Shown here in pieces: positions 12,933-22,208 of a stretch of 64,000 nt of DNA. Position 1 is the first letter of the stretch; the number at the start of each line of letters is the position of its first letter. The position numbers were made by a program, and so were the translations under genes. Where the stretch lies: NCBI RefSeq assembly GCF_024347335.1, contig NZ_AP025463.1:1860001-1924000 (forward strand), given 5' to 3'. The notes beneath the pieces are model-generated. The model saw nothing but the letters and a program-made list of their open reading frames with translations, was not told where the DNA came from and did not search any database. This stretch comes from Vibrio celticus. GTDB taxonomy: Bacteria; Pseudomonadota; Gammaproteobacteria; Enterobacterales; Vibrionaceae.

Positions 12933-14240
12933 TTGAATAGGCTTCAAATAACAACATTGGGGTTAGCTATAAGTATTAGCTTACCGACAACAGCACAAAC
13001 CTTAGAGCAAGCCGTTGCGTTTACTTTAGAAAGCAACCCTGAAATCAAAAGTGCTTATAACGAATATATCAGTAAGCGTTATCTTAACGACGCTTCTGGT
13101 GGTGCTTATCGACCAAGTATAGACTTAGATGGTGGGATTGGTTATGAACATACTGATCTTGTAACCAATCAAGACACCACCGACCTGACTAGAAAAGAAG
13201 CAACGATCACCTTGACCCAGTTAATATGGGATGGTGCTAATACATCCAATGATATCGACCGTACTGCCGCTGATGCAGAGTCTGTGCGCTATCAACTACT
13301 ATCTAACGCGCAAGATATCGCTTTAGAAGTCACAAAGGTTTATCTTGACGCAGTGAAAGCCTACGAAGTGCTTTCCCTGTCTGAAAACAACCTAGCGACG
13401 CACAAAGCGATATATAACGACATTCGTAAGCGCGTGGAATCAGGTATTGGTTCAACCGCAGATATGTCACAAGTTGAAGCTCGTATTGCGAAAGCGCACG
13501 GGAATTTGCTAGCTGCTCAAAACAACCTTTTTGATACACACACACAGTTTAAAAGACTTGTTGGTCAATCTCCGTTAGGGTTAACCTTCCCCCGCGCAGA
13601 TGTGGGCGCGATTCCTTATACCGTTGATGGTGCGTTAGCAAAAGCGTTTAACCAGCACCCAGTCATTAAGATTGCACAAGCCGATGTTGACTCAGCCAAA
13701 TTCCAATACAAACAATCCAAAAGCACCAACTACCCGACTGTTTCTTTTGAAGCCGCTCAAACTTGGCGTGATGACGCCGGTGGTACAGAAGGCAGCAGCG
13801 ATGAGTTTTCTGCCATGGTTCGTTTAAGATACAACCTTTACAACGGTGGTTCGGATCAAGACCGTGCAGAAAGTGCAGCTTACCAACTCAACAAAGCCAA
13901 AGACCTTCGCGAAAGCACTTATCGCAATGTTGAGGAGAGTCTGCGTCTTTCATGGAGCGCACTTGATTTAACGGTTCAGCAAAAAGAGTTCCTATCTGAC
14001 CACGTAGATTCGGCATCAGACACGGTTATCTCGTATGAGAAACAATACCGCATAGGTAAGCGTACCCTTCTCGATTTACTGAACACTGAGAATGAATTAT
14101 TCGAAGCTCGTAAAGGCTATTTAGACGCTAAGTATGACGAGCAATACGCAAAATATCGCGTAATGAACGCAACTGGTAACCTACTCATCGGTTTACGAGT
14201 TGAGATCCCAGAAGAATGGAATGAAAAGGTGGAATATTAA
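12933..14240 (+). CDS. TolC-family outer-membrane secretion channel (LapE-like)
   Basis: Outer-membrane efflux/secretion protein of 435 residues, a normal length for the family. It has a signal peptide (about residues 1-21, ending TTAQ-T) followed by two TolC half-repeats rich in long helices. Translation starts at a TTG, with AGGGAG about 8 nt upstream. It is divergent from the giant adhesin and its stop codon overlaps the start of the next gene (TAATG), so it is best read as the outer-membrane part of that adhesin's type I exporter. The ABC ATPase and the membrane fusion protein that normally complete the exporter are not between these genes. A general efflux role is possible, but the context favours adhesin export. 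Confidence 0.85.
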   Translation: MNRLQITTLGLAISISLPTTAQTLEQAVAFTLESNPEIKSAYNEYISKRYLNDASGGAYRPSIDLDGGIGYEHTDLVTNQDTTDLTRKEATITLTQLIWDGANTSNDIDRTAADAESVRYQLLSNAQDIALEVTKVYLDAVKAYEVLSLSENNLATHKAIYNDIRKRVESGIGSTADMSQVEARIAKAHGNLLAAQNNLFDTHTQFKRLVGQSPLGLTFPRADVGAIPYTVDGALAKAFNQHPVIKIAQADVDSAKFQYKQSKSTNYPTVSFEAAQTWRDDAGGTEGSSDEFSAMVRLRYNLYNGGSDQDRAESAAYQLNKAKDLRESTYRNVEESLRLSWSALDLTVQQKEFLSDHVDSASDTVISYEKQYRIGKRTLLDLLNTENELFEARKGYLDAKYDEQYAKYRVMNATGNLLIGLRVEIPEEWNEKVEY

Positions 14241-14857
14241 TGAAGCTTACCAACACAGTATTATCGCTTTGCTTCATGGTTGTATCTGCCAATGCTTTAG
14301 CTGAAAACAACGTGGACGAATTTGAATATCGCGCTCTTCCGCCTGTTACTCAAATTTACGACCTTCAAGATGATGACAATGACGGTGTAATCAACGCGCG
14401 AGATCTGTGTGTCGATACTCAGATTGGTGCAGAAATAGATAACGACGGTTGTGGTTCATATTTCGAATCTTCAGAAAAGAAAGAACTCCACATACTCTTT
14501 GCTAATAACTCTACGGAGATCAACCCGGTTTTCTTAGGGCAGATACGCCAAATGGCTGCGTTTTTGAAGCGTTACGAGGGTACATCGATTGAGTTGCAAG
14601 GTTATGCCAGCAAAGTAGGTAACGCAGCACACAACCTAAAGCTTTCGAAAGAACGAGCATCGCATGTAAGACGTGCACTAATCAGCAACGGTATTCAGCC
14701 ATCTAGAGTCAACATCGTCGGTCATGGTGATTCTGAATTCAGCAGCGATGACACTCAAATCAATCACGCACTGCATCGAAAAGTTGTTGCTTCCGTTGTT
14801 GGATTTAAGGGTAATATCAAAGAAGAATGGCACATCTTCACCAAAATTAAAAAGTAG
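14240..14857 (+). CDS. OmpA-family lipid-free outer-membrane/peptidoglycan-binding protein with a TSP3-like calcium motif
   Basis: A 205-residue exported protein. Residues 1-21 form a signal peptide ending ANALA. Around residues 48-62 is a DDDNDGVINARDLC segment like thrombospondin type 3 calcium repeats. The C-terminal half is an OmpA-like peptidoglycan-binding domain, with a LQGYASKVG strand and a later NIVGHGDSEF segment. Its ATG shares one base with the upstream TolC stop, implying coupled translation. It probably anchors or supports the adhesin secretion channel at the cell wall. This role is inferred from position. Confidence 0.85.
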   Translation: MKLTNTVLSLCFMVVSANALAENNVDEFEYRALPPVTQIYDLQDDDNDGVINARDLCVDTQIGAEIDNDGCGSYFESSEKKELHILFANNSTEINPVFLGQIRQMAAFLKRYEGTSIELQGYASKVGNAAHNLKLSKERASHVRRALISNGIQPSRVNIVGHGDSEFSSDDTQINHALHRKVVASVVGFKGNIKEEWHIFTKIKK

Positions 14858-14873
14858 GCGTTACCCTGCTTTT

Positions 14874-14915
14874 ACCATACTGAAACGTTATCTTAAGTTA
14901 ACGTTTCAGTATGGT
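14874..14915. terminator. Perfect 17-bp inverted repeat after the TolC-OmpA operon
   Basis: Arms 14874-14890 and 14899-14915 are perfectly complementary over 17 bp with an 8-nt loop (tcttaagt), 17 bases after the OmpA-like stop. It sits where a terminator is expected, but no run of T follows on either strand, so it could instead be an mRNA 3'-end stabilising hairpin or a protein-binding palindrome. Confidence 0.55.
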
Positions 14916-14993
14916 GATAATTCCTTGAATAGCATATACCTAAGCCGTCTATAATGTTAATCTTGCCACGTTATCAACATAGAGAATTAATCC

Positions 14994-15344
14994 ATGAGCA
15001 AACTAACAGCTGATACTCAAGCAAATCTAGAACTTTTCGTTTCTGAAACACAAGAAACTAAACTGGTATGGGGCCTTCGCAACGAAGAAGGTTGGCTAGC
15101 ATGTGACTCAAGTGAATTCGAAAACAGCGAAGTGATGCCATTCTGGTCTTCAAAAGAAGATGCTCAAACTCACAACGTTGAAGAGTGGGCTGACTTCGAA
15201 GTATTAGAAATTCCACTAGATATCTTTGTAGAAGATTGGTTACTGACTCTTGCTGAAGACGGCGTTCTTGTTGGTACTAACTGGAATGCAACATTAGAAG
15301 GCAAAGAGCTTGAGCCTTCTGACCTAGCGAAATTATACATCTAA
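14994..15344 (+). CDS. DUF2750 domain protein
   Basis: A 116-residue acidic cytoplasmic protein with the layout of the DUF2750 family: a VWGLRNEEGWLAC strand, a central MPFWSSKEDAQ motif and a C-terminal EDGVLVGTNWN motif. The function of the family is not known. It has no signal peptide or membrane segment. The start is preceded by only a weak GAGA ribosome site. It stands alone between two hairpins, so it is probably its own transcription unit. Confidence 0.8.
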   Translation: MSKLTADTQANLELFVSETQETKLVWGLRNEEGWLACDSSEFENSEVMPFWSSKEDAQTHNVEEWADFEVLEIPLDIFVEDWLLTLAEDGVLVGTNWNATLEGKELEPSDLAKLYI

Positions 15345-15350
15345 TTTCCG

Positions 15351-15381
15351 ATATCGGTCGTGCGAATCGTGCGACCGATAT
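15351..15381 (+). terminator. Hairpin after the DUF2750 gene
   Basis: Arms atatcggtcg (15351-15360) and cgaccgatat (15372-15381) form a 10-bp stem with an 11-nt loop starting 6 nt after the stop codon. There is no T tract after it, so intrinsic termination is likely weak. Confidence 0.45.
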
Positions 15382-15506
15382 ACCTCTGATTAGTATCAAT
15401 AAATTAGAGACCTACCTCGCATAACCTCGTAGTCGCACCACTCAAAATTTGAAGCAACATCAAACTAATAATAGAATATCGTTCTTTATCTGATTGATCG
15501 TCTCTT

Positions 15507-17534
15507 GTGAATCACTTCGTTTTTGTTACCTTTCTACTATTCATTAGCTTTTGTTCTTATAGCCAAGTATCAACGTCAGATCGTGACCACAATTCACCAG
15601 TCTATACCTCCAATTTAAGCACTACTCCAAATGCTGATTGGAACGCGCTTTATCTCTCTACTTTAAACCACTCTCCTGAGCGCGCATTAAACATGCTGCA
15701 AACACGCTATATCGGGTCAACGGTTTATGGAGATAAGCTTTACCTTGCATCTCTTCTGTATCAATACATGAGCCACCGAGATCAGCCGTTCTACGGAATC
15801 GCTTCAAACGACAGCGACTACCAAGCGATGGAAACAGCGTTTATTTCTGCTCTGATGAAAGACGGCAAAGGCCAATATGAACAAGCACAGCAAGGCTTTC
15901 TAACACTCTTGGCGAGAATGCAATCTCGCGGTGATTTAACTGGTAAAGCCTTACTAAAGTACCAGCTATGCCGCTCGCTTAACGAGCAAGCTAAATACCA
16001 TCAAGCGAACTATTACTGCTCTGCCCTTGAGTCAGATTTACATGACATCGCTGACCCTGTATTACCAAAATTCGGGACTTATCGAGTCATCGCGAACAAT
16101 CATCATTTCCGCAGTGACTATCAAGCTGCACTAGACACCTACCTATCACTAATAAACGTGTTTCCACAAGGGCATGATATTTCAGGGGTTTACAACGATG
16201 TGGGTAACTTGCTCAAAGAATTAAAACAATATGAAAAATCGGCGGAGTATCTAGAGCAAGCTCTCATTCTCAGAGTAAACGCTTCAGATTTAATGAAAGC
16301 ACAAGTGCATCACAGCCTTGCGGACCTCTACCTTAACCAAGAGCAAAGTGAACTAGCAATTCACCACTTTCAGACAGCAAGAACACTGCTGAGCTCAACG
16401 TCGCATAGCTACGGTATTGCACTCACAAGTCTTGGCTTAGGAAAAGCGTACACTCAAACGAAAAATTATGATATGGCGAGAACCTACCTAATTGAGTCTC
16501 TTTCAGCTTCGAGCGAACTGAGCAATGATGTCATTCGCATCAATACTTACTTGGCGATCAGCGATATGTTCGAGGAACAGAAACTGCCAACTGAAGCGCT
16601 CAACTATGCTCAACAAGCACTAGAAATAGCAGAACAAGTCACAAGGCATAAATACATCGCGCAGTCACTTCTGCAGCTTTCTGATATTCATCAATCACTC
16701 GGCGATTACCAACAAGCTTTCTATTTCTACCAGCGATACTCGTCAATACAAATGGAAGCTAGAGACATTGATAATCGACTCGCACTCGAAGCGCTCGGCC
16801 TGACGCACGCCAAATATGAGCAGGAACTTGAGAGCTCTTTCCTGACACATCAGACGAAACTCGACCGCGTTCAAATTGAAAAAATGGAACATCAAAGATG
16901 GATGTACAACATCGTTATTGTTTTGTTGCTTTGTGCTGCAAGCTTTACGGTCTTGATAAACAAAACGGTTCGCGCAAAAGCAGCAATTGATGGCTTAACG
17001 AAAGCATATAGCCGAACTGAGATAATTCGAAGAATCAAAAGAGTGAAACGCTGTAAAGGGTCGGACAAACAGCATGTGCTCGTGCTGCTCGATTTAGATA
17101 AGTTTAAGAAGATTAATGATCAGCATGGGCACCCTACTGGTGATCGGGCACTGGTCCATATTAGTGATCAAATTAGAAAACACTTAGTGAATGGTGAATT
17201 GTTTGGTCGCTTAGGGGGCGAAGAATTTGTCATCATGTTAACCGATACCCAACCAGCAGAGGTACGAGAACGCGTTGAAGAGTTGCACTACGCAATTTCA
17301 AGCACTGTCTTCTTATCAGAAAGCAAAAAGTCACTTAATGTGACCGCGAGTTTTGCTTATCTAGCAACCTCAAACGCATTAAGTGACTTTGATGACTTGT
17401 ATTCAGTGCTTGACCAAGCGCTCTATCAAGCCAAAAGCAACGGTCGAAACTGTATTATTGATGCATATAACGAACCCATTGATTTGCCTGAGATTATTTA
17501 TTCTCAGCCTGTTTGCGAACCAACTCAGCCATAA
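15507..17534 (+). CDS. Membrane diguanylate cyclase with a periplasmic TPR sensor region
   Basis: A 675-residue protein predicted to make c-di-GMP from GTP. It starts at GTG with a signal-like hydrophobic N-terminus (residues 4-19). Residues about 60-440 are helical TPR-type repeats (for example [15 protein letters not shown] and [13 protein letters not shown]) and should lie in the periplasm. One membrane span lies at about 465-487, followed by a GGDEF domain. The active-site motif is GGEEF near residue 571, preceded by [11 protein letters not shown], so catalysis looks intact. No RxxD inhibitory site is present five residues before it, so product inhibition may be absent. The last 41 bases overlap the 3' end of queC on the opposite strand. 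Confidence 0.9.
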   Translation: MNHFVFVTFLLFISFCSYSQVSTSDRDHNSPVYTSNLSTTPNADWNALYLSTLNHSPERALNMLQTRYIGSTVYGDKLYLASLLYQYMSHRDQPFYGIASNDSDYQAMETAFISALMKDGKGQYEQAQQGFLTLLARMQSRGDLTGKALLKYQLCRSLNEQAKYHQANYYCSALESDLHDIADPVLPKFGTYRVIANNHHFRSDYQAALDTYLSLINVFPQGHDISGVYNDVGNLLKELKQYEKSAEYLEQALILRVNASDLMKAQVHHSLADLYLNQEQSELAIHHFQTARTLLSSTSHSYGIALTSLGLGKAYTQTKNYDMARTYLIESLSASSELSNDVIRINTYLAISDMFEEQKLPTEALNYAQQALEIAEQVTRHKYIAQSLLQLSDIHQSLGDYQQAFYFYQRYSSIQMEARDIDNRLALEALGLTHAKYEQELESSFLTHQTKLDRVQIEKMEHQRWMYNIVIVLLLCAASFTVLINKTVRAKAAIDGLTKAYSRTEIIRRIKRVKRCKGSDKQHVLVLLDLDKFKKINDQHGHPTGDRALVHISDQIRKHLVNGELFGRLGGEEFVIMLTDTQPAEVRERVEELHYAISSTVFLSESKKSLNVTASFAYLATSNALSDFDDLYSVLDQALYQAKSNGRNCIIDAYNEPIDLPEIIYSQPVCEPTQP

Positions 17535-18189
17535 TGCTTTCGCGATCACCGAGGTAATCGTTAAGGCCAACTTTACGCAGTTCACATGCAGGGCAATCGC
17601 CACAGCCGTCACCAACAATGCCGTTGTAACAAGTCAGTGTTTTGTTTCTAACAAGCTCAAGTGCTGAGTACTGGTCTGCTAGCGCCCATGTCTCAGCCTT
17701 GTTTAACCACATTAGCGGTGTTTTGATATCAAGCTGCTTATCCATACCTTGTACAAGTGCAGAGTTCATCGCCTTCACAAAGTCATTACGGCAATCAGGG
17801 TAACCAGAAAAGTCTGTTTCACACACACCGGTAATCACGGTTTCAGCAGCGATTTGGTAAGCGTAAATACCCGCTAGAGTTAAAAATAGAATATTACGAC
17901 CAGGAACGAATGAGTTCGGCAGCCCATTCTCTTGCAGCTCATGAGACACAGGAATATCGTCACGAGTCAGAGAGCTGATAGCCAGTTCATTCAACAGAGT
18001 CACATCCATCACTTTGTGCGCTTTCACACCAAGCTCTTTCGACAACGACTCCGCAACTTCAATCTCGAGTCTATGGCGCTGACCATAATCAAACGTAATA
18101 GCATGAACTTCATCATACTCTTTTAATGCCTGAACAAGACACGTTGTTGAGTCTTGACCACCACTGAATACTACCACTGCTTTTTTCAT
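17494..18189 (-). CDS. queC: 7-cyano-7-deazaguanine (preQ0) synthase
   Basis: QueC converts 7-carboxy-7-deazaguanine to preQ0 using ATP and ammonia in the queuosine tRNA-modification pathway. The 231-residue protein has the N-terminal PP-loop SGGQDST (residues 9-15) and the C-terminal zinc cysteines C187, C196, C199 and C202. It lies downstream of queE on the same strand with a 58-nt gap, which suggests co-transcription. Its 3' end overlaps the end of the diguanylate cyclase gene by 41 bp in convergent orientation. Confidence 0.97.
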   Translation of the reverse strand: MKKAVVVFSGGQDSTTCLVQALKEYDEVHAITFDYGQRHRLEIEVAESLSKELGVKAHKVMDVTLLNELAISSLTRDDIPVSHELQENGLPNSFVPGRNILFLTLAGIYAYQIAAETVITGVCETDFSGYPDCRNDFVKAMNSALVQGMDKQLDIKTPLMWLNKAETWALADQYSALELVRNKTLTCYNGIVGDGCGDCPACELRKVGLNDYLGDRESIMAELVRKQAENK

Positions 18190-18247
18190 CTTAAATCCTT
18201 ACGAGAACCTTCTACTAGCGACTTATCTTGCCCAGTAAAAATACAAC

Positions 18248-18916
18248 CTATGCGATGCTCAAATATTTGTGAGTTTGTATTGATAAGCGCCAATTGCGCT
18301 CAATGCAGGTATCAATACAAAGTTGAGTAGCGCGGTCTTTTTGGCTGATTGGTTGCAGAGCGATAACAGTGTCGCTAGGAACCGCAGCTCGCTCCAATAA
18401 ACCGTCAAGTTGTTCGATGTCTTTGCTTGTGCCTACTGGATGCTTAATTTCGTTAGCACGTTGTAAAGCGCTATCTAAAATTTCCAGTTTCGCTTTCATC
18501 GCCACCTTCGGTGACACCGTAACCCAAGTGTTAGATGTGGCTTTAACTTCTGATGTTCCGCTAGTCTCAATCTGACAGCGACAACCGTGCTGCTCAAATG
18601 CTTCAGTAAGAGGAACAAGATCATAAATGCACGGCTCACCACCAGTAATCACAATGTGCTTCGCAGTGTAACCTTGTTTGATATATTCATTCACGATTCC
18701 TTGAGCATCGATTGCTGACCAAGTAGGTGAATCTTCTGTCTTAACCATAATATCGCCAAGGCTGGTTTCATCTTCTGGCAACGCTTCCCAGGTCTGTTTG
18801 GTATCGCACCAAGAACAGCCCACTGGGCAAATTTGCAGACGAACAAAAACAGCGGGAACGCCAGTAAACACGCCCTCACCCTGAATGGTTTCAAACATTT
18901 CATTAATCTTGTACAA
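18248..18916 (-). CDS. queE: 7-carboxy-7-deazaguanine synthase (radical SAM)
   Basis: QueE performs the radical SAM ring contraction that makes 7-carboxy-7-deazaguanine. The 222-residue protein begins MYKINEMFETIQGEG, as E. coli-type QueE does, and carries the iron-sulfur motif CxxxCxxC at C30, C34 and C37 (CPVGCSWC). The start codon is TTG, supported by GAGGGA a few bases upstream and by the family N-terminus. A later ATG at codon 7 would remove conserved residues. It is followed by queC. Confidence 0.95.
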   Translation of the reverse strand: MYKINEMFETIQGEGVFTGVPAVFVRLQICPVGCSWCDTKQTWEALPEDETSLGDIMVKTEDSPTWSAIDAQGIVNEYIKQGYTAKHIVITGGEPCIYDLVPLTEAFEQHGCRCQIETSGTSEVKATSNTWVTVSPKVAMKAKLEILDSALQRANEIKHPVGTSKDIEQLDGLLERAAVPSDTVIALQPISQKDRATQLCIDTCIERNWRLSIQTHKYLSIA

Positions 18917-19100
18917 CTTTCCCTCAGCTCAATCATTTGATGAAATTAATCAACCGCAGACCTTAAAGCACTTCCCCCTTTTGGTCAAACAAATGAGTAC
19001 TGATAAATGAGTTGATCAAAGCCCTAGCCTGAACTTTCAAGTTCCCTTATCCTTTCGCCCATAGATTTCGTTAGCTTTTAATTTTTTAGTAAGGAACAAC

Positions 19101-19910
19101 ATGTACAAACTGATTGCTCTTGATATGGATGGCACACTACTCAACAGTGAAAAAGTGATTTCTCAAGAGAACAAAGACGCAATCGCCAAAGCACGAGCTG
19201 CAGGTGTGAAAGTGGTTCTCGCTTCTGGTCGCCCTTTAGAAGGCATGCAAAACAAATTAGATGAGCTTTCGATCGACGGCGAAGATGACTTTGTACTCTT
19301 CTACAACGGCTCTATGGTTCAGAACGTATCGACAAAAGAGATCATTCACAGTGAGATCAGCAACGGTAAAGCCGCAAATGAGATTGCTGCCCTTGCTGAA
19401 CAGCTTGGTGGTTATGTCCATGCTTTCAGCAAGATCCACGGCTTAATCACACCTGAGAACAATGAGTACACTGGTATTGAAGCGCGTATTAATGGCTTAG
19501 ATATAACCGAGTTCGACTTTTCTCAACTAGAAGATGACCACGAAATCATCAAGACCATGATTGTCGCTGAACCAAGCAAGCTGACTGAAATCATCGGCAA
19601 GTTGCCACAAGAGCTTAAGACTCAGTTTACTATCGTACAAAGTGCACCATTCTTCTTAGAGTTCCTAAACCCAAATTCAAATAAGGGTGTCGGTATTGAA
19701 GCGATAGCTAAGCATTTGGGTATTAAAGCGGAAGAAGTCATCTGCATGGGTGATGCTGAAAACGATCACCATATGCTTGAATACGCAGGCCTTGGCATTG
19801 CAATGGAAAACGCAATGGAAGAAACCAAGAAACTGGCGGATCACATCACAGCGAGCAACGACGACCATGGTGTAGCGGTCGCGATTGAGAAGTTTATCTT
19901 CAACTCATAA
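19101..19910 (+). CDS. yidA: HAD-superfamily (Cof-type) sugar phosphatase, YidA-like
   Basis: A 269-residue haloacid dehalogenase-type phosphatase. The nucleophile motif LDMDGT (D8, D10) is intact, as are the motif II region LASGRP, the lysine in SNKGVG, and motif IV GDAENDHHM. The overall alignment and length match E. coli YidA, which hydrolyses phosphorylated sugars and related small substrates. It is a single gene with its own strong downstream terminator. The true substrate cannot be told from sequence. Confidence 0.88.
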   Translation: MYKLIALDMDGTLLNSEKVISQENKDAIAKARAAGVKVVLASGRPLEGMQNKLDELSIDGEDDFVLFYNGSMVQNVSTKEIIHSEISNGKAANEIAALAEQLGGYVHAFSKIHGLITPENNEYTGIEARINGLDITEFDFSQLEDDHEIIKTMIVAEPSKLTEIIGKLPQELKTQFTIVQSAPFFLEFLNPNSNKGVGIEAIAKHLGIKAEEVICMGDAENDHHMLEYAGLGIAMENAMEETKKLADHITASNDDHGVAVAIEKFIFNS

Positions 19911-19962
19911 ATGCTCAACAGGTTCTAATAAGAATTACTTTTTGCTTGTTTCAGAAATGACA

Positions 19963-19986
19963 AAGGCTGTGCACTGCACAGCCTTT
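19963..19986. terminator. Intrinsic terminator between yidA and the convergent Nudix/PAP2 gene
   Basis: An 11-bp stem of aaggctgtgca and its complement is followed by TTTTT on the plus strand. It lies between two convergent genes. On the minus strand the tail is only moderately T-rich. Confidence 0.9.
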
Positions 19987-20010
19987 TTGATTTTGTGTTA
20001 GTCGAGTCAC

Positions 20011-21423
20011 TTACTCTCTTTTCCATGGCAGACGAAATGCCACCACGCCAAACAGAATCAAGATTGGGAAACGTAATGTTTCAATAATAAATGAAGCAAT
20101 ACCACTGAAAGAGACAAAGCTTCCAGCCCAGCTAATCAGCAGATTTCCCGCTAACAACATCGCCATCACTCCAAGAACGATCTTGAATGAGAACTGACCA
20201 ACCAAAGGTTTCGAGTCTGTTAACGTCACTAGGCATGCAATCGTCATCAAAATCGCCACCCAGAATGAGAATGTTGGCAGTGGCCATATCACCGTGAGAA
20301 CAATTGACAGTAAGCACAATGCCCACCAAACACCTTTAGAACTCAATAAAGCACTAATATCAACATCCGGTTTCGCGTCTAATCTCACGATATGCCACGT
20401 CGTTAAAGCGCCTAATACGCCACCCATTAATACATCACTAAAAAACGCACTGCCTGAATAAGACTTAAATAGCATGATCCACAGCAGGCCAGCGAGTACT
20501 ACCAGAATAGCTTTTTGCTCCAAGAGGCGCTTTAGTTTCCAAAAGACTAACAAGGTTAAACTAACCCACAAAGCAGCCAACAGACTTGGAAAACTATACC
20601 CACTGCTCATAACCAGCTTCAATGTTGGCAAGTAAGCGTGTGGACGTGGAAAACCAAAACCTTGGTGCGCGATCAAAGTAAGTAGTGTCACCGAGATCAA
20701 AGTGAAGCCAAACTTCAACGCGAAGTTACGGCCGAAGTACCAAGCAATTAGCGGCAATATCACAATGAAAACCCATGGCTTCGCCAACAAGTCAGTCAAA
20801 AGCACAGTATTCGCAAACACGCTTGGCATCTTATCGAACGTGTTTTGAAGTGACACAATCCAATTTAATTCAACTTGATGGACTTTGGGTGCTGCGCCCA
20901 CCAGCTCAGTCACATACGTCACAGGTTGATCTGTCGCAGATAAAAACAGCTCGTTAATCTCAGACCACTGTTCTGGATAACGGTATTGGTGATCTTGTAA
21001 TTCAGTAGGAGGAAGTAACATCGCTCGGCTGACTTCCACGCCGTAATGAGGAGCAAACCAAATCGGCAGCTCAAAGCCACCTAACTCATTTCGAGCCTTG
21101 TAACTGATCACTTCCGAGTCAGAAATACAATCAAACACGACGGCACTGTCGGTATAACCCAGTACATCACCGACCGTTACTGACAAACCCGCCTCTTCCC
21201 ACGTTTCACGTTGCGCCGCAACGGCTGGCGGCTCACCAGAAACCACAGTGCCTCCCGGCAGAGACAATTGACCTGTGATCAACTCATCAACCAACACGAT
21301 TTGGTTATCAGCCCGTACTACACACAAGGCGCCCGCGATATGATCGGGCAAAGTGTTATTTGCCCAAGCGGAAGTAGTACTCAAAAGAGACAGTATGAAA
21401 ACTAATAAATATCGAATAACCAA
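20011..21423 (-). CDS. Exported Nudix hydrolase fused to a degenerate PAP2 membrane domain
   Basis: A 470-residue fusion. Residues 1-21 look like a signal peptide (ending SAWA), so the Nudix domain that follows should face the periplasm. The Nudix box at 58-80 fits G-x5-E-x7-REUxEExGU exactly (RETWEEAGL). From about 215 onward there are several membrane spans with a PAP2 layout: a GFPRP motif at 257-261, then FPS followed by LL at 278-282 where PSGH is expected, and SYSGSAFFSD at 321-330 where SR-x5-H-x3-D is expected. The PAP2 catalytic histidines and arginine are missing, so that half is probably not a phosphatase. The start is TTG with AGG 8 nt upstream. Confidence 0.85.
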   Translation of the reverse strand: MVIRYLLVFILSLLSTTSAWANNTLPDHIAGALCVVRADNQIVLVDELITGQLSLPGGTVVSGEPPAVAAQRETWEEAGLSVTVGDVLGYTDSAVVFDCISDSEVISYKARNELGGFELPIWFAPHYGVEVSRAMLLPPTELQDHQYRYPEQWSEINELFLSATDQPVTYVTELVGAAPKVHQVELNWIVSLQNTFDKMPSVFANTVLLTDLLAKPWVFIVILPLIAWYFGRNFALKFGFTLISVTLLTLIAHQGFGFPRPHAYLPTLKLVMSSGYSFPSLLAALWVSLTLLVFWKLKRLLEQKAILVVLAGLLWIMLFKSYSGSAFFSDVLMGGVLGALTTWHIVRLDAKPDVDISALLSSKGVWWALCLLSIVLTVIWPLPTFSFWVAILMTIACLVTLTDSKPLVGQFSFKIVLGVMAMLLAGNLLISWAGSFVSFSGIASFIIETLRFPILILFGVVAFRLPWKRE

Positions 21424-21507
21424 CGAGTTTACCTAAAAAAAATAGAAGAAATTTAAGACTGCTGTTGCAGTTGAAGTATTGTAATCAAAGCCACACAAAA
21501 TCGCTGT

Positions 21508-21987
21508 CTACGTTTTGTGCAAAGCCTTCCTCATCCATTGAATATGAGGTGTGAACCCCATTTTTTGATAGAAATCCTTGGCAGGTGAATTAAAGTCCCA
21601 AACTTCTACAAAGACTTGTGCGACACCATAGTCTTCAAAAGTAGATTCAACGCGATTAAACAACATTTGAGCCACATCCGCTTTTCGATATTCCGGCAAC
21701 ACAAAAAGCTCATCGACACTGCCCATCTGAACCGGTTTACTGACGGTAGAAATAAGCTCACAAAAATGTCCGGAGATAAAGCCAACAATGAGCTCACCTT
21801 TTAATGCCACATAAACCAAACATTCAGGATCATCCAAGTATCGTGCAATGCTTTTTTCCTGCTCAATCTCTTCTGCCGTTTTAAAGTGCTCTGGGCTAGC
21901 AAGGTGGTGGTGATGGTGGAGATCGAACATTAACTCGTTAAGTTGTTCCAAATCCGCGTGCTTTGCGGCCCTTAAGGTGACATTCAT
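21508..21987 (-). CDS. GNAT-family N-acetyltransferase
   Basis: A 159-residue acetyltransferase of the GNAT fold: a β-α N-terminus (TLRAAKHADLEQLNELM), the central VDELFVLPEYRK acetyl-CoA-binding region and the C-terminal FYQKMGF motif typical of the family. The start at ATG 21987 is preferred because a GAGAAG precedes it; an upstream TTG at 22005 lacks any ribosome site. A natural run of five histidines lies near residue 25. The substrate is unknown. Confidence 0.85.
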   Translation of the reverse strand: MNVTLRAAKHADLEQLNELMFDLHHHHHLASPEHFKTAEEIEQEKSIARYLDDPECLVYVALKGELIVGFISGHFCELISTVSKPVQMGSVDELFVLPEYRKADVAQMLFNRVESTFEDYGVAQVFVEVWDFNSPAKDFYQKMGFTPHIQWMRKALHKT

Positions 21988-22102
21988 GACTATTGCGCTT
22001 CTCAAACCAAATTAATATCTAAACTGAGTCTAGTTTACTTGCCGTGAGTATCTATACAAGTTATTGAATTAATTCATTGTTTGAAGTGTGTATTTTAGAT
22101 AC

Positions 22103-22125
22103 AAAAACGGCCACATTACGTGGCC
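22103..22125 (-). terminator. Intrinsic terminator for the glycine-zipper lipoprotein gene
   Basis: On the minus strand GGCCAC-GTAAT-GTGGCC is followed by GTTTTT. It lies 84 bp after the stop codon of the gene at 22209-22619. Confidence 0.85.
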
Positions 22126-22208
22126 ATTCTGTTTGAATGATTTTGAATCAAACGAATATCGAAGCTATGGTTTTTGCTATGGATCTGGCTTTTGCTGTAG
22201 CTTCAGCT

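Noticed and set aside
18917..19100. preQ1 riboswitch in front of queE
   Set aside because: I looked for the preQ1 aptamer consensus on the minus strand and found no matching stem and A-rich tail.
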